A stretch of 52,822 bases of DNA, taken from Flavobacteriaceae bacterium. GTDB taxonomy: Bacteria; Bacteroidota; Bacteroidia; Flavobacteriales; Flavobacteriaceae. This document shows, piece after piece, positions 9,039 through 17,835 of the stretch. The first letter of the stretch is position 1. Every line of letters starts with the position of its first letter. The position numbers and the translations under genes were made by a program. The notes under the pieces were generated by a model that was given only the letters and a program-made list of their open reading frames with translations, was not told the DNA's origin and made no database searches. The stretch lies in contig JAQXCA010000091.1 of assembly GCA_029252105.1 (NCBI GenBank), positions 1 to 52,822 of the forward strand, given 5' to 3'.

Positions 9039-9617
9039 ATGAAAAACACAATCCTAGCTTCGCTTCTTATTTTCAGTGTATTAGCATGTAAAAAAGAGGT
9101 AAAAAAAACAGAAGTAAAACCAATAGATGCCTCAAACACAACACAAGAAATTGTTGAAAATACAGAGGCATTAACGATCATACTAAGTCCAAAAAGTAAA
9201 AGTAGTGTCACGGGTAAAGTTGAATTTGTAGAATCGAATGGTAGTATTCAAATGACTGCTGTGCTTAAAGGCCTATCTGAAGGCTCACATGCCATACACA
9301 TTCATGAAAAAAGTGACTGTTCATCAGATGATGGTAAATCGTCTGGTGGCCATTGGAATCCAACGGGACAGCCACATGGAAAATGGGGTGCTGAATCGGG
9401 TTATCACAAAGGAGATATAGGGAATTTTAGCGTTAAAAATGAAGGTGAAGAGACTGTTGTAGAATTTAATACAGACCAATGGTGTATTGGGTGTGGCGAT
9501 GAATCTAAGGACATATTAGGGAAAGGTATAATTGTGCATCAAGGCGTAGATGATTTCACGTCTCAACCGTCTGGGGCTGCAGGCAGCCGTGTGAGTTGTG
9601 GTGGAATTATTGAATAA
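9039..9617 (+). CDS. sodC: Superoxide dismutase [Cu-Zn] family lipoprotein
   Basis: A Cu/Zn superoxide dismutase that disproportionates superoxide outside the cytoplasm. The metal ligands are visible: HIH in the AIHIHEKSDC segment, GGHWNPTGQPHG with bridging and zinc histidines, the aspartate in YHKGDIGN, and the last copper histidine in IIVHQGVDD. The two cysteines of the structural disulfide are in SDCSSDDGK and RVSCGGI. The N-terminus is a lipoprotein signal with lipobox SVLAC at residues 13-17, so it should be membrane-anchored in the periplasm or exposed. It forms its own unit, closed by a strong terminator 25 bp downstream. Confidence 0.93.
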   Translation: MKNTILASLLIFSVLACKKEVKKTEVKPIDASNTTQEIVENTEALTIILSPKSKSSVTGKVEFVESNGSIQMTAVLKGLSEGSHAIHIHEKSDCSSDDGKSSGGHWNPTGQPHGKWGAESGYHKGDIGNFSVKNEGEETVVEFNTDQWCIGCGDESKDILGKGIIVHQGVDDFTSQPSGAAGSRVSCGGIIE

Positions 9618-9641
9618 TATAATTTCAAGCTTATATTTACA

Positions 9642-9668
9642 AAGCTACTTAGTATAAGTAGCTTTTTT
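9642..9668 (+). terminator. Rho-independent terminator after sodC
   Basis: A perfect 9-bp stem, AAGCTACTT (9642-9650) with AAGTAGCTT (9656-9664), a 5-nt loop and a T tract directly after the stem. Confidence 0.85.
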
Positions 9669-9739
9669 AATTAAAATCAAGTCATTATTAGGGATTTACT
9701 TTTGATGGCAATAGAACAAATGATTAACTTGTAAAATAC

Positions 9740-9747
9740 TACCTTTG
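9740..9747 (+). promoter_or_regulatory. TAnnTTTG -7 element just before the DUF1456 gene
   Basis: TACCTTTG matches the Bacteroidota -7 consensus TAnnTTTG exactly. It ends only 4 bp before the start codon at 9752, so if used the transcript would be nearly leaderless. No convincing TTTG -33 box lies at the normal distance, so this is a candidate only. Confidence 0.35.
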
Positions 9748-9751
9748 AAGC

Positions 9752-10015
9752 ATGGGATTAAATAACAACGATATTTTCAAAAAACTTAGAGTCGCTCATA
9801 AATTAAGAGATGACGATATTGTGAAAATTTGCGCTTTAAAGGATTTTAAAATTACTAAAAGTGAGCTGAACGCAATTTTTAGAAATGAAACTCACCCAAA
9901 ATATATGGAATGTGGAGATCAGTTTTTACGTAATTTTTTAGATGGATTAATCATTCACTTAAGAGGGCCAATGCCTCCAAAAGGAACAAAACTGAATACA
10001 GGTTCCAAATCTTGA
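9752..10015 (+). CDS. DUF1456 family protein (YehS-like)
   Basis: An 87-residue protein with one DUF1456 unit: NNDIFKKLRVAHKLRDDDIVKIC followed by FKITKSELNAIFRNETHPKY and FLDGLIIHLRG. Enterobacterial YehS carries two such units; single-unit versions are the shorter relatives. The family is soluble, probably cytoplasmic, with no established function. The following DUF1684 gene starts 5 bp after its stop (ATG 10021) or overlaps it if TTG 10012 is used, so the two are probably cotranscribed. Confidence 0.8.
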   Translation: MGLNNNDIFKKLRVAHKLRDDDIVKICALKDFKITKSELNAIFRNETHPKYMECGDQFLRNFLDGLIIHLRGPMPPKGTKLNTGSKS

Positions 10016-10020
10016 GTTTT

Positions 10021-10905
10021 ATGAAAAAGTACTTTCTAATAGGTGGTTTAATGGCTTTATTTTTTAATTGTAAAGAAGATAAAAACAGCCCTTTAATTGA
10101 TTTAGCATATACAAATACGCTTAGCCAGGCAATAAAAATGCGTTCTGAAGGACGTGTTAAATACCTTGAATTGACTGGGTTATTTAAGTTAGATTCTACG
10201 AGTAATACATTTGGCAGTGCTGCTTCAAATGATTTTATATTGACTATAGAAAATTTGACGCCCACAATTGGACGTATTAATTTATCAAAAGATGCACTTA
10301 CTTTTTATGCCGAAAAAGACGTAGAAATCACAACTGATAAAGATCAAAAAATAGAGTCGTTAGTCCTTAGTATAGATACGAACGGAAACTCGGTTATGCT
10401 TTATCACGAGCAAATAAAATGGCAAATCATTACGCGTTCTGGAGCACTCTATTTGAGAGTTTGGGACAAAAAAAATCCTGCGATCGAATCCTTCAAAGGG
10501 TTTAAAAGCTATGATGTTAATAGTGATTTTATTTTTGAAGCTGACTTTAAGTACTTTGAAACTGCGCGTTTAGAACCAGTTGATTCAAAGTTAGGGATAC
10601 CTGACGTTACCGATTTTATTGGTCAAGTTAGTTTTATGTATAATGGCGAAAAACACAGCCTAGATGTCGGTAGTGAAGGGTTTATTATGGTTGGAGATCA
10701 AACTTCTGGAGAAACGACTTATGGCGGTGGACGCTATTTGAATAGTGATATCTCTAAGGGGAATGGCAAGGTTACTATAGATTTTAATTACCTGTATAAT
10801 CCACCATGTGCATTTTCGGAATTTACGACTTGCTTATATCCTCCGCGACAAAATCAATTGGCTTTTGAAATTAAAGCTGGAGAACGTATTGAAAATAAAC
10901 GTTAA
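10021..10905 (+). CDS. DUF1684 domain-containing lipoprotein
   Basis: A DUF1684 protein recognisable by its C-terminal block: the TTYGGGRYL segment, then DFNYLYNPPCAFSEFTTC and a final QLAFEIKAGERI. The N-terminus MKKYFLIGGLMALFFNCKED is a lipoprotein signal with the lipidated cysteine at about residue 17. The frame is also open from TTG 10012, which overlaps the previous stop codon, but ATG 10021 gives the cleaner signal peptide. The domain occurs in many Bacteroidota and Actinobacteria without an assigned reaction. The gene sits between DUF1456 and a sigma-factor gene, all on the same strand with short gaps. Confidence 0.82.
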   Translation: MKKYFLIGGLMALFFNCKEDKNSPLIDLAYTNTLSQAIKMRSEGRVKYLELTGLFKLDSTSNTFGSAASNDFILTIENLTPTIGRINLSKDALTFYAEKDVEITTDKDQKIESLVLSIDTNGNSVMLYHEQIKWQIITRSGALYLRVWDKKNPAIESFKGFKSYDVNSDFIFEADFKYFETARLEPVDSKLGIPDVTDFIGQVSFMYNGEKHSLDVGSEGFIMVGDQTSGETTYGGGRYLNSDISKGNGKVTIDFNYLYNPPCAFSEFTTCLYPPRQNQLAFEIKAGERIENKR

Positions 10906-10922
10906 TAATTCAATTTATCAAT

Positions 10923-11417
10923 TTGAAATCAACATCTGAAAAAACATTCGTAGAACTCTTACAAAAGCACCAAAACATTGTGCACAAAATTTGTAGGCTC
11001 TATACGAATGATGTGGATGCGCATAACGATTTATTTCAAGAAATCTCTATTCAACTTTGGAAGGCTTATCCCAAATTTAGAGGCGAATCAAAATTTAGCA
11101 CTTGGATGTACCGGGTCGGCCTAAATACATCTATTACCCTATATCGAAAATCGTTACGACGAGTAGAAAGTCAGCGTATTGAATCTGTGGCCTACAAATT
11201 GTCATATGAAGACTATGATGATACCAAAGACGAACAATTAAAACTGATTTACGCAGCCGTACATAAATTAAATGATATCGAAAAAGGAATCATTTTCTTG
11301 TATTTGGAAAACAAAAATTATAGAGAAATTAGTGAAACACTTGGGATTAGTGAAGTCAATGCCCGCGTACGGATGACCCGTATCAAAACAAAACTAAAAA
11401 CCCAGTTAACTTCTTAA
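10923..11417 (+). CDS. ECF-type RNA polymerase sigma factor
   Basis: A 164-residue sigma-70 family protein with region 2 (HNDLFQEISIQLWKAYPKF then GESKFSTWMYRVGLNTSI) and region 4 (EKGIIFLYLENKNYREISE then LGISEVNARVRMTRIKTKL, the helix-turn-helix that reads the -35 equivalent). No other ATG lies before region 2, so TTG 10923 is taken as the start. It is separated by only 2 bp from the following four-TM membrane protein, a typical arrangement for an ECF factor and a membrane regulator. Target genes are unknown. Confidence 0.9.
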   Translation: MKSTSEKTFVELLQKHQNIVHKICRLYTNDVDAHNDLFQEISIQLWKAYPKFRGESKFSTWMYRVGLNTSITLYRKSLRRVESQRIESVAYKLSYEDYDDTKDEQLKLIYAAVHKLNDIEKGIIFLYLENKNYREISETLGISEVNARVRMTRIKTKLKTQLTS

Positions 11418-11419
11418 TT

Positions 11420-12073
11420 ATGGATGAACTAGAGCTATTAAAAAAAGACTGGGAGACGTCTTCTAAAAATTATCCAGAAATGAATAAAAAAACACTTTAC
11501 AAACTGATTAATAAACAGTCTTCATCAATTGTAAAATGGATTTTTATTATCAGTTTGTTGGAATTTGCATTATGGACATTGGTTTCTATAGTGTCGAATG
11601 ACGCTGAAAGTTTAGAAAAATTAAAAAGTTATAATGTAGAGTACATAATATATCCTCTTACTGTATTTGGCTATCTAGTTATAGGGTACTTCTTTTATGT
11701 GTTTTATAAAAACTATAAAAATATTTCAACAACTGAAGATACAAAAATGTTGATGGAACGCATACTTAAGACTCGTAAGACCGTAAAACATTATGTAATT
11801 TTTAATCTTGTTTTTGTGTGTATTTCCATTGTAATTGGCGTATATATTGAGATAACAAACAATCCAGAAGTTCAAACCTTAATTAATGGAATAGAAGCTG
11901 ATGGCGCAAAGAATGTTACTATATTTTACCTGATTGTTGTAGGAATAAGTATTCTAGCAATGGCGCTTATTACAGCGATTTTACTTGGGTTTTATTACTT
12001 GATATATGGTCTTTTATTAAAGCGTTTAAAAGCCAACTACAAAGATTTAAAAGAGCTGGTTACAGAGCAATAA
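11420..12073 (+). CDS. Four-TM membrane protein, possible partner of the ECF sigma factor
   Basis: A 217-residue protein with a roughly 40-residue cytoplasmic N-terminus (LELLKKDWETSSKNYPEMNK) and four hydrophobic segments: WIFIISLLEFALWTLV, IIYPLTVFGYLVIGYFF, VIFNLVFVCISIVIGVY and FYLIVVGISILAMALI. It begins 2 bp after the sigma-factor stop codon, so the two are translationally close and probably function together; an anti-sigma role is inferred from position only. The N-terminus does not show a recognisable zinc-binding anti-sigma (HxxxCxxC) motif. It ends 1 bp before the convergent plsC-like gene. Confidence 0.75.
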   Translation: MDELELLKKDWETSSKNYPEMNKKTLYKLINKQSSSIVKWIFIISLLEFALWTLVSIVSNDAESLEKLKSYNVEYIIYPLTVFGYLVIGYFFYVFYKNYKNISTTEDTKMLMERILKTRKTVKHYVIFNLVFVCISIVIGVYIEITNNPEVQTLINGIEADGAKNVTIFYLIVVGISILAMALITAILLGFYYLIYGLLLKRLKANYKDLKELVTEQ

Positions 12074-12074
12074 A

Positions 12075-12872
12075 TTACCAATTTCGTTTATTATTCAGAG
12101 CTTCTTTTTCTAGCAGTTCGTCTTGAGGAATAACCTTCATGAAAGACGGATGTTGTTCGATCGCATACTCAATTTTTTCAACGATTTGTGCAATAGATTC
12201 GTTTTCGTAATCAATTTCTAGAGGCGATTTGATTTCCATGGTTTGAAGAATGTTCTTTTTCCGCACTCGAATTCCTTTTTTATCAAAAGACCGTCTAAAA
12301 CCATCAATAACAATGGGTACTACTAGTGGTTTGTAATGCTTGATAATATGAGCTGTCCCTTTTCGAATGGGTTTAAATGGTGTCGTAGTGCCTTGTGGAA
12401 AGGTAATCACCCAACCATCATTTAAAGCATTATTAATATTTGAAATATCACTCATTTTAACTTGACGATTTACATTTTCACCAGAAGCGCGCCACGTACG
12501 TTCGATACTAATAGAACCCGCATAGGCAAATACTTTTGGAAGAAACCCTGACTTCATGGTTTCTTTAGCAGCTACAAAATATACATTAAGTTTAGGATGC
12601 CACAGATAGCCAACATTTTTGATGTTGTCATTTCGACCGCTGAGTGCTGCATTAAACACATGAAACATCGCCATCACATCCGCAAAATACGTTTGATGGT
12701 TGGAAATAAACAACACATTAGTTTCTGGAAGGTTACGTAGAATTTCGGAGCCTTCTATTTGTAACTCATTAAATCCTCTGTAGCGTCGGTGACTTAAAAC
12801 ACCTGCAATACGAATGATCCATTTTTTAAGGAACAAGTATTGGCCAAAAATATTTTTTTTAAATAAACCCAT
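12075..12872 (-). CDS. plsC: 1-acyl-sn-glycerol-3-phosphate acyltransferase (PlsC-like)
   Basis: A PlsC/LPLAT-family acyltransferase of phospholipid synthesis acting at the inner membrane. The catalytic HX4D motif appears as NHQTYFAD and the acceptor-binding motif as FPQGTTTPFKPI, with the TAHIIKHYKPLVVPIVIDG segment following. Length is 265 residues. The longer N-terminus, the Gln in FPQGT (usually FPEGT) and the gap to canonical PlsC leave open that it acylates another acceptor, such as an aminolipid. The gene is divergent from nothing nearby: it follows the Nudix gene on the minus strand with a 33-bp gap and is probably cotranscribed with it. Confidence 0.85.
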   Translation of the reverse strand: MGLFKKNIFGQYLFLKKWIIRIAGVLSHRRYRGFNELQIEGSEILRNLPETNVLFISNHQTYFADVMAMFHVFNAALSGRNDNIKNVGYLWHPKLNVYFVAAKETMKSGFLPKVFAYAGSISIERTWRASGENVNRQVKMSDISNINNALNDGWVITFPQGTTTPFKPIRKGTAHIIKHYKPLVVPIVIDGFRRSFDKKGIRVRKKNILQTMEIKSPLEIDYENESIAQIVEKIEYAIEQHPSFMKVIPQDELLEKEALNNKRNW

Positions 12873-12905
12873 TAAGATTTTAAAAATTTGTTGTGCAAAC
12901 CTAAG

Positions 12906-13553
12906 CTATTTTTTTAAAATTTGATTTATCATTGATTTAATTTCTATCAACATCATGGCAGTAGCCCCCCAAACAACATGTTTATTAAGCATAAATGCGG
13001 GCACTTTGTAAGTGACATCAGCTGCAGCAGTAATCTCAGATTCAACCTCAGATTCGTCATTTAAAAAATCTACTAAAGACACTTCAAGAACCGCTTCAAC
13101 TTCGGAGGCTTGTAGTGTAAAACTAAGAGGTTCTCTGGCGATGCCTAAAAAAGGTGAAACTAAAAAATTACTTGGTGGAATATAGGTGGGTGTGAGTTCT
13201 CGCAATACCGTGATTTTTTCAGAGCTTACACCAATTTCTTCCCAGGTCTCTCGTAAGGCTGTCGCTTCCATCGACGCATCTTCTAATTCTGGTTTACCAC
13301 CTGGAAACCCAACTTGAGCAGAATGTACCCCCTGATAGGATTTCCTTAGGATTAAAACCAAGAGTGTTTCACCTGTCTTACTAGGATAAAATAATGATAG
13401 AACGGCTGCAGGTTTTGCTGTTTTTCGTTTTTCTTTATACTGCTCAATTAGTTCTTCTCGAAATGGAGGCGCCATTTTTAATTGCGCCTCAACGCCTGGT
13501 AAACGCAGTGTATTTAGTTCTGAAATTGCTTTTTCAAATGCTTTAAATCTCAT
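12906..13553 (-). CDS. Nudix hydrolase, CoA pyrophosphatase type (NudL/YeaB-like)
   Basis: A 215-residue Nudix protein. The Nudix box reads GGKPELEDASMEATALRE then TWEEIGV, and the preceding VGFPGG plus the ATALRE spacing are characteristic of the CoA-diphosphatase (UPF0035) subgroup that cleaves CoA or acyl-CoA to 4'-phosphopantetheine and 3',5'-ADP. A LLVLILRKSYQG strand precedes the box. It is the first gene of a minus-strand pair with the PlsC-like acyltransferase, both dealing with acyl-CoA metabolism, and is divergent from the cyclophilin gene with only 30 bp between start codons. Confidence 0.88.
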   Translation of the reverse strand: MRFKAFEKAISELNTLRLPGVEAQLKMAPPFREELIEQYKEKRKTAKPAAVLSLFYPSKTGETLLVLILRKSYQGVHSAQVGFPGGKPELEDASMEATALRETWEEIGVSSEKITVLRELTPTYIPPSNFLVSPFLGIAREPLSFTLQASEVEAVLEVSLVDFLNDESEVESEITAAADVTYKVPAFMLNKHVVWGATAMMLIEIKSMINQILKK

Positions 13554-13583
13554 ATATTACGGTTAAATAAATCAATACTATCC

Positions 13584-14279
13584 ATGCGACTATTTATAGT
13601 GTTCATTTTAAGTTGTGTTTTGGCGAGCTGTCAAGATAAGAAAACTAAAAAGAATACACAGGCACCAAAGACAAGTGTTCATACGTCCACTACAAGCGAA
13701 CCTGTTTCAAAAAACAAGCCCTCATCTTTTTTATTGACGGATTCGAACGTTATGGAGTTTTTAGTGGATTATGATAAAACGCATACAGAAACTACCGTGA
13801 GAATTACTACTGATTTAGGCACTATTGACATTCTTCTGTTTGAAGCGACAAAGTTTCACCGAGCAAATTTCATTTATCTCACAAAAAAACACTACTTCGA
13901 TAATACTCAGTTTTATAGGGTGATTCAAAATTTTGTCATTCAAGGCGGGAATAGTGATGACCGAAAAACCTTAAGAAAACGGCAAAACATCGGGAAATAC
14001 TTACTTCCAAATGATTATGATAAAGGTTTTAAACATGACCGTGGAATGGTGAGTATGCCTAGTAAAAATGTAGACAACCCTTATAAAAAAGCATCCCCAT
14101 TTGAGTTTTTCATTGTGCAACAACGGGGTGGTGCACACCATTTAGATGGCGATTATAGTATTTTTGGGAAAGTGATTCACGGCATGGATGTCGTTGACAA
14201 CATTGCTGCGGTTCCAACCGATACATCCGATTGGCCGCTTCAAAATGTCTATATCAAAACCATTGAAGTTTTAAAATAA
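13584..14279 (+). CDS. Cyclophilin-type peptidyl-prolyl isomerase, lipoprotein
   Basis: A 231-residue protein with a lipoprotein signal (MRLFIVFILSCVLASCQDKK, lipobox LASC), a 50-residue Thr/Ser/Lys-rich linker and a C-terminal cyclophilin domain. The domain is marked by TTDLGTIDILLFE, NFIYLTKKHYFDNTQFYRVI, QNFVIQGGN and SPFEFFIVQQ, followed by DGDYSIFGKVIHGMDVVD. It should catalyse proline isomerisation during folding of envelope proteins from a lipid anchor. It is transcribed alone, divergent from the Nudix gene. Confidence 0.92.
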   Translation: MRLFIVFILSCVLASCQDKKTKKNTQAPKTSVHTSTTSEPVSKNKPSSFLLTDSNVMEFLVDYDKTHTETTVRITTDLGTIDILLFEATKFHRANFIYLTKKHYFDNTQFYRVIQNFVIQGGNSDDRKTLRKRQNIGKYLLPNDYDKGFKHDRGMVSMPSKNVDNPYKKASPFEFFIVQQRGGAHHLDGDYSIFGKVIHGMDVVDNIAAVPTDTSDWPLQNVYIKTIEVLK

Positions 14280-14356
14280 ATTAAAACACATTTTGGTTAT
14301 GCTTTATTTTAACTACATTGTGTGGCGTACATTTAAACCCTAAAAAACTATACCTT

Positions 14357-16495
14357 ATGAAATTTCCTGTATCTAATTCTTACATCATCGTTTTTTGTTT
14401 AGGATTAATCACTCTAGTTATGAGTTGTAAAAACGATGTGAACCCACAGTCCGAAAATATTTTATTACAAGAATGGCAAGGCCCTTACGGAGGCGTTCCT
14501 GCTTTTGATAAAATGGCCGTTACAGATATTCAAGAAGCTGTTGAAATCGGTATGAAACTCAATCTTGCTGATATCGACGCTATTGCAAATTCAACTGAGG
14601 GCGCCACTTTTGAAAATACAATCGCAGCAATGGAACGCTCCGGCGCAGAATTGGATCGTGTGTTCTCCTATTATGGCATTATGAGTAGCAATATGTCTTC
14701 TCCAGAGTTTAGAGAAATTCAATCGGAACTTGCCCCTAAGTTATCAGAATTCTCTTCAAGTATTAGTCAAAATAAAGCGCTTTTTAATCGCATAAAAACA
14801 GTCTATGAAGCGTCTCAAATCACGCCTTTAAAGGCCGACCAACAACGTGTTGTAGAACTGACCTACAACCGTTTTGCGATGCGTGGTGCGGAACTGAATC
14901 TAGAACAAAAGGCGCGTTACGCGGCTATTGACAAAGAATTATCGACCCTCTATAATACCTTTTCTGATAATGTATTACACGATGAAGAAAATTATATCAC
15001 CTATTTAAATGCCAGTCAATTGGGAGGACTTTCTGAAGGGTTTGTGAAATCTGCCGCCGCCATTGCCACAGAGAAAGAAAACGAAGGAAGTTACGCGATT
15101 ACCAATACGCGGTCATCAATGGCTCCATTTCTAACCTATTCAACGAATAGAGCTTTAAGAAAACAAGTCTGGACCAATTATTATTCTAGAGGGGATAATG
15201 GAGATGACTATGACAATAACACTATAATCGCTCAGATTTTAAAATTACGTCGGGAACGTGTTGAACTATTAGGCTATAAAAATTATGCGGAATGGCGTTT
15301 ACAGGACCGTATGGCTAAAACTCCAGAAAATGCACTCGCCTTAATGGAAGCGGTTTGGCCAGCATCTATTGCGCGAGTTCAAGAAGAGGTTACCGATATG
15401 CAAGCGGTTGCAAATGCTAGCGGCGATGCCATCACTATTGAGCCGTGGGATTACCGTTACTATGCTGAAAAAGTACGTGTAGCCAAATATGATTTAAATA
15501 GTGATGAAGTCAAACAATACCTTCAGCTTGATAAATTGACAGAAGCTATGTTTTACGTGGCAGGGCGCTTATTTAATTATAATTTCAGTCCCGTGCCTGA
15601 TGGCAGTGTTCCTGTATTTCAGGAGGATGTAAACGTTTGGGAAGTGACGGACAAAGATTCTGGAGCACACATTGGACTTTGGTATTTAGATCCGTATGCA
15701 CGTCAAGGGAAGCGTTCTGGGGCGTGGGCAACCACTTACCGCAGTCACACAACTTTTGACGGTAAAAAAACGGTACTGGCTTCAAACAACTCTAACTTTG
15801 TGAAACCTGCAAAAGGAGAAGCTTTACTAGTGTCATGGGATGATGCCACCACCTTTTTTCATGAATTTGGACATGCGTTACACTTCTTTTCCTCAAACGT
15901 AAAATACCCAACTTTAAATGGAGGCGTGAGAGATTATACGGAGTTTCAATCCCAACTATTGGAACGTTGGTTATCCACAGACGAAGTGATCAATCAATTT
16001 CTGGTGCATTATAAAACAGGTGCTGTAATTCCACAAAAATTAGTTACAAAAATTAAAAAAGCAGCGACCTTTAATCAAGGGTTTGGAACGACCGAATATT
16101 TAGCTTCTGCGTTGATGGATATGAAACTTCACCTTGCAGATCCCGAGAATATTGATATTGATGTGTTTGAACGCCAAACCTTAGCAGATCTTAAAATGCC
16201 GTCTGAACTTCCTATGCGTCACCGTACACCTCATTTTGGACATGTGTTTTCCGGGGAGGGCTATGCTACTGCTTACTATGGCTATATGTGGGCGGATGTC
16301 CTCACAGCGGATGCCTCTGAAGCATTCCAAGATGCTCCAGGTGGATTTTATGATAATGACCTTGCCAACCGATTGGTGAAGTATTTGTTTGAGCCTCGAA
16401 ATTCTATGGATCCTGCGGAGGCCTACAGACTATTTAGGGGTCGTGATGCCAAAATTGAAGCTTTGATGCGTGACCGTGGATTTACTGTGAACTAA
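14357..16495 (+). CDS. dcp: M3 family metallopeptidase (peptidyl-dipeptidase Dcp type), lipoprotein
   Basis: A zinc peptidase of family M3 that removes C-terminal dipeptides from oligopeptides. The zinc site HEFGHALH is at residues 502-509 from the start used here, and the Dcp-type C-terminus (PHFGHVFSGEGYATAYYGYMW) with the substrate-binding tyrosines is intact. Length is about 712 residues. The frame opens at 14318, but ATG 14357 gives a lipoprotein signal (MKFPVSNSYIIVFCLGLITL, then VMSC), so the upstream 13 codons are probably not translated. Unlike the cytoplasmic E. coli enzyme this one is predicted to be lipid-anchored. Confidence 0.92.
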   Translation: MKFPVSNSYIIVFCLGLITLVMSCKNDVNPQSENILLQEWQGPYGGVPAFDKMAVTDIQEAVEIGMKLNLADIDAIANSTEGATFENTIAAMERSGAELDRVFSYYGIMSSNMSSPEFREIQSELAPKLSEFSSSISQNKALFNRIKTVYEASQITPLKADQQRVVELTYNRFAMRGAELNLEQKARYAAIDKELSTLYNTFSDNVLHDEENYITYLNASQLGGLSEGFVKSAAAIATEKENEGSYAITNTRSSMAPFLTYSTNRALRKQVWTNYYSRGDNGDDYDNNTIIAQILKLRRERVELLGYKNYAEWRLQDRMAKTPENALALMEAVWPASIARVQEEVTDMQAVANASGDAITIEPWDYRYYAEKVRVAKYDLNSDEVKQYLQLDKLTEAMFYVAGRLFNYNFSPVPDGSVPVFQEDVNVWEVTDKDSGAHIGLWYLDPYARQGKRSGAWATTYRSHTTFDGKKTVLASNNSNFVKPAKGEALLVSWDDATTFFHEFGHALHFFSSNVKYPTLNGGVRDYTEFQSQLLERWLSTDEVINQFLVHYKTGAVIPQKLVTKIKKAATFNQGFGTTEYLASALMDMKLHLADPENIDIDVFERQTLADLKMPSELPMRHRTPHFGHVFSGEGYATAYYGYMWADVLTADASEAFQDAPGGFYDNDLANRLVKYLFEPRNSMDPAEAYRLFRGRDAKIEALMRDRGFTVN

Positions 16496-16513
16496 AAAAC
16501 AATACTATTTGAT

Positions 16514-16545
16514 AAAAGCCTTTCCTTATGGATGGGTTTTTTTTT
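16514..16545 (+). terminator. Probable terminator after the M3 peptidase gene
   Basis: An imperfect hairpin, AAAAGCCTTTCC (16514-16525) against GGATGGGTTTT (16530-16540) with mismatches, followed by a T tract to 16545. Weaker than the other terminators in the window. Confidence 0.5.
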
Positions 16546-16601
16546 GAACACTTTAACTGTTAAAATCTATTTAAAAAAACAGAATTAATAGTTTTTATTT
16601 A

Positions 16602-16609
16602 TAGCTTTG
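16602..16609 (+). promoter_or_regulatory. TAnnTTTG -7 element upstream of oxyR
   Basis: TAGCTTTG matches the Bacteroidota -7 consensus and lies 20 bp before the oxyR ATG. A clear TTTG -33 box at the usual spacing is missing. Confidence 0.45.
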
Positions 16610-16629
16610 TAATATTAACCTGAACAACT

Positions 16630-17568
16630 ATGACCATCACACAACTCAAATATGTTTTAGCAGTCGCCGAACATCAAAATTTCACCAAAGCAGCCGAAAA
16701 ATGTTTCGTCACCCAACCGACGCTTAGTATGCAAATTCAAAAGCTAGAAGATCAATTGAATGTTCAAATTTTTGATCGCAGTAAAAAACCAATTGAGCTC
16801 ACTGAAATTGGACGGAAAATTGTTATGCAGTCAAAAAACATTGTTAATGAAGCCGACCGTATCAACGATATTGTAGATCAACAAAAAGGGTTTATTGGCG
16901 GTGAATTTAAAATAGGAATCATTCCTACTGTGATGCCAACCTTATTACCGATGTTTTTAAAAACATTTATAAAGCGCTATCCAAAAATAAAACTAAAAAT
17001 AGAAGAACTCACTACTGAAGAAATTATTCAACGTATCAAGGACGGGCATTTAGATGCTGCCATAGCAGCGACACCACTAGAAAATGAGCATATCAAAGAG
17101 CGTGTTTTATTTTATGAGCCTTTTGTGGGCTATATTCCAGACAATCATCGGTTAACGTCAAAAGAGGTATTAGACGTTTCGGACTTAGATGTTAATGATC
17201 TACTTTTATTGGAAGATGGGCATTGTTTTAGAGATGGGGTTCTGAATTTGTGTAATGCAAAGAAAACCAAAGACCGTAATGAATTTCAGTTGCAAAGTGG
17301 GAGTTTCGAAATGTTAACCAAATTAGCCAATGAGGGCATGGGAATGACGCTTCTCCCCTATTTACATACTTTAGATTTGAAAGCGAATGAACAAAAGCAT
17401 CTACATTACTTTAGCGAGCCTTCGCCGGCTAGAGAAGTGAGTTTAATTTTTCATAAAAGTGAATTGAAAATTCAAATTATTAATGCACTTCACAAGATCA
17501 TTTCGGGAATCATTCGTGGGGCGATTACCTTTCAAAATGTAGATATAATCAGCCCAGTACCAAAATAA
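16630..17568 (+). CDS. oxyR: OxyR-type LysR family transcriptional regulator
   Basis: A 312-residue LysR-type regulator. The N-terminal winged helix is plain (TITQLKYVLAVAEHQNFTKA then AEKCFVTQPTLSMQIQKLED). It is assigned to OxyR because the segment LLLLEDGHCFRDGVLNLC carries two cysteines at residues 199 and 208, the same positions and spacing as the peroxide-sensing Cys199-Cys208 pair of E. coli OxyR. It should form a disulfide on exposure to hydrogen peroxide and activate antioxidant genes. No catalase or Dps gene adjoins it here; a strong terminator and a small convergent gene follow. sodC and bcp are elsewhere in the window, but regulation of them is not shown. Confidence 0.93.
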   Translation: MTITQLKYVLAVAEHQNFTKAAEKCFVTQPTLSMQIQKLEDQLNVQIFDRSKKPIELTEIGRKIVMQSKNIVNEADRINDIVDQQKGFIGGEFKIGIIPTVMPTLLPMFLKTFIKRYPKIKLKIEELTTEEIIQRIKDGHLDAAIAATPLENEHIKERVLFYEPFVGYIPDNHRLTSKEVLDVSDLDVNDLLLLEDGHCFRDGVLNLCNAKKTKDRNEFQLQSGSFEMLTKLANEGMGMTLLPYLHTLDLKANEQKHLHYFSEPSPAREVSLIFHKSELKIQIINALHKIISGIIRGAITFQNVDIISPVPK

Positions 17569-17569
17569 A

Positions 17570-17593
17570 AAAAGTGACCTCTCGGTCACTTTT
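17570..17593. terminator. Bidirectional terminator between oxyR and the small convergent gene
   Basis: A perfect 10-bp stem, AAAAGTGACC (17570-17579) with GGTCACTTTT (17584-17593), with a 4-nt loop. A- and T-rich arms on both sides suit both the oxyR transcript and the convergent small gene. Confidence 0.85.
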
Positions 17594-17616
17594 ACAGTTT
17601 AATTTTCTACAAACGA

Positions 17617-17811
17617 CTAATTCAAATAAACCATACATTGCTTCAAATCTGGATTATAAGAAATCAAGTTTTGAATGAATAATTTTAATTCTTCTATCTC
17701 GTATGGCAATAGGCGTTGAAGTGCTTTTTGGACTTCTTTGCAAAAAAGGTTGGTATCGAAACTCACCTTATTCAGCACCGTTTTGGTGTACTCGAACATT
17801 GCTCTTGACAT
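17617..17811 (-). CDS. Small conserved flavobacterial protein of unknown function
   Basis: A 64-residue soluble protein (MSRAMFEYTKTVLNKVSFDT at the start), helical, with no signal peptide and two cysteines. I recognise it as a type of small protein conserved in Flavobacteriia but know no function for it. It converges on oxyR across a bidirectional terminator. Its leader holds a 15-bp word (17836-17850) that recurs upstream of the ECF sigma gene at 38507, described separately. Confidence 0.75.
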   Translation of the reverse strand: MSRAMFEYTKTVLNKVSFDTNLFCKEVQKALQRLLPYEIEELKLFIQNLISYNPDLKQCMVYLN

Positions 17812-17835
17812 TTTTAGAAATTATTAAAATTAATT

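Noticed and set aside
16630-17568. Proposal that OxyR directly controls sodC and bcp in this window
   Set aside because: No shared operator was seen in front of the three genes; closeness on the map is not evidence.
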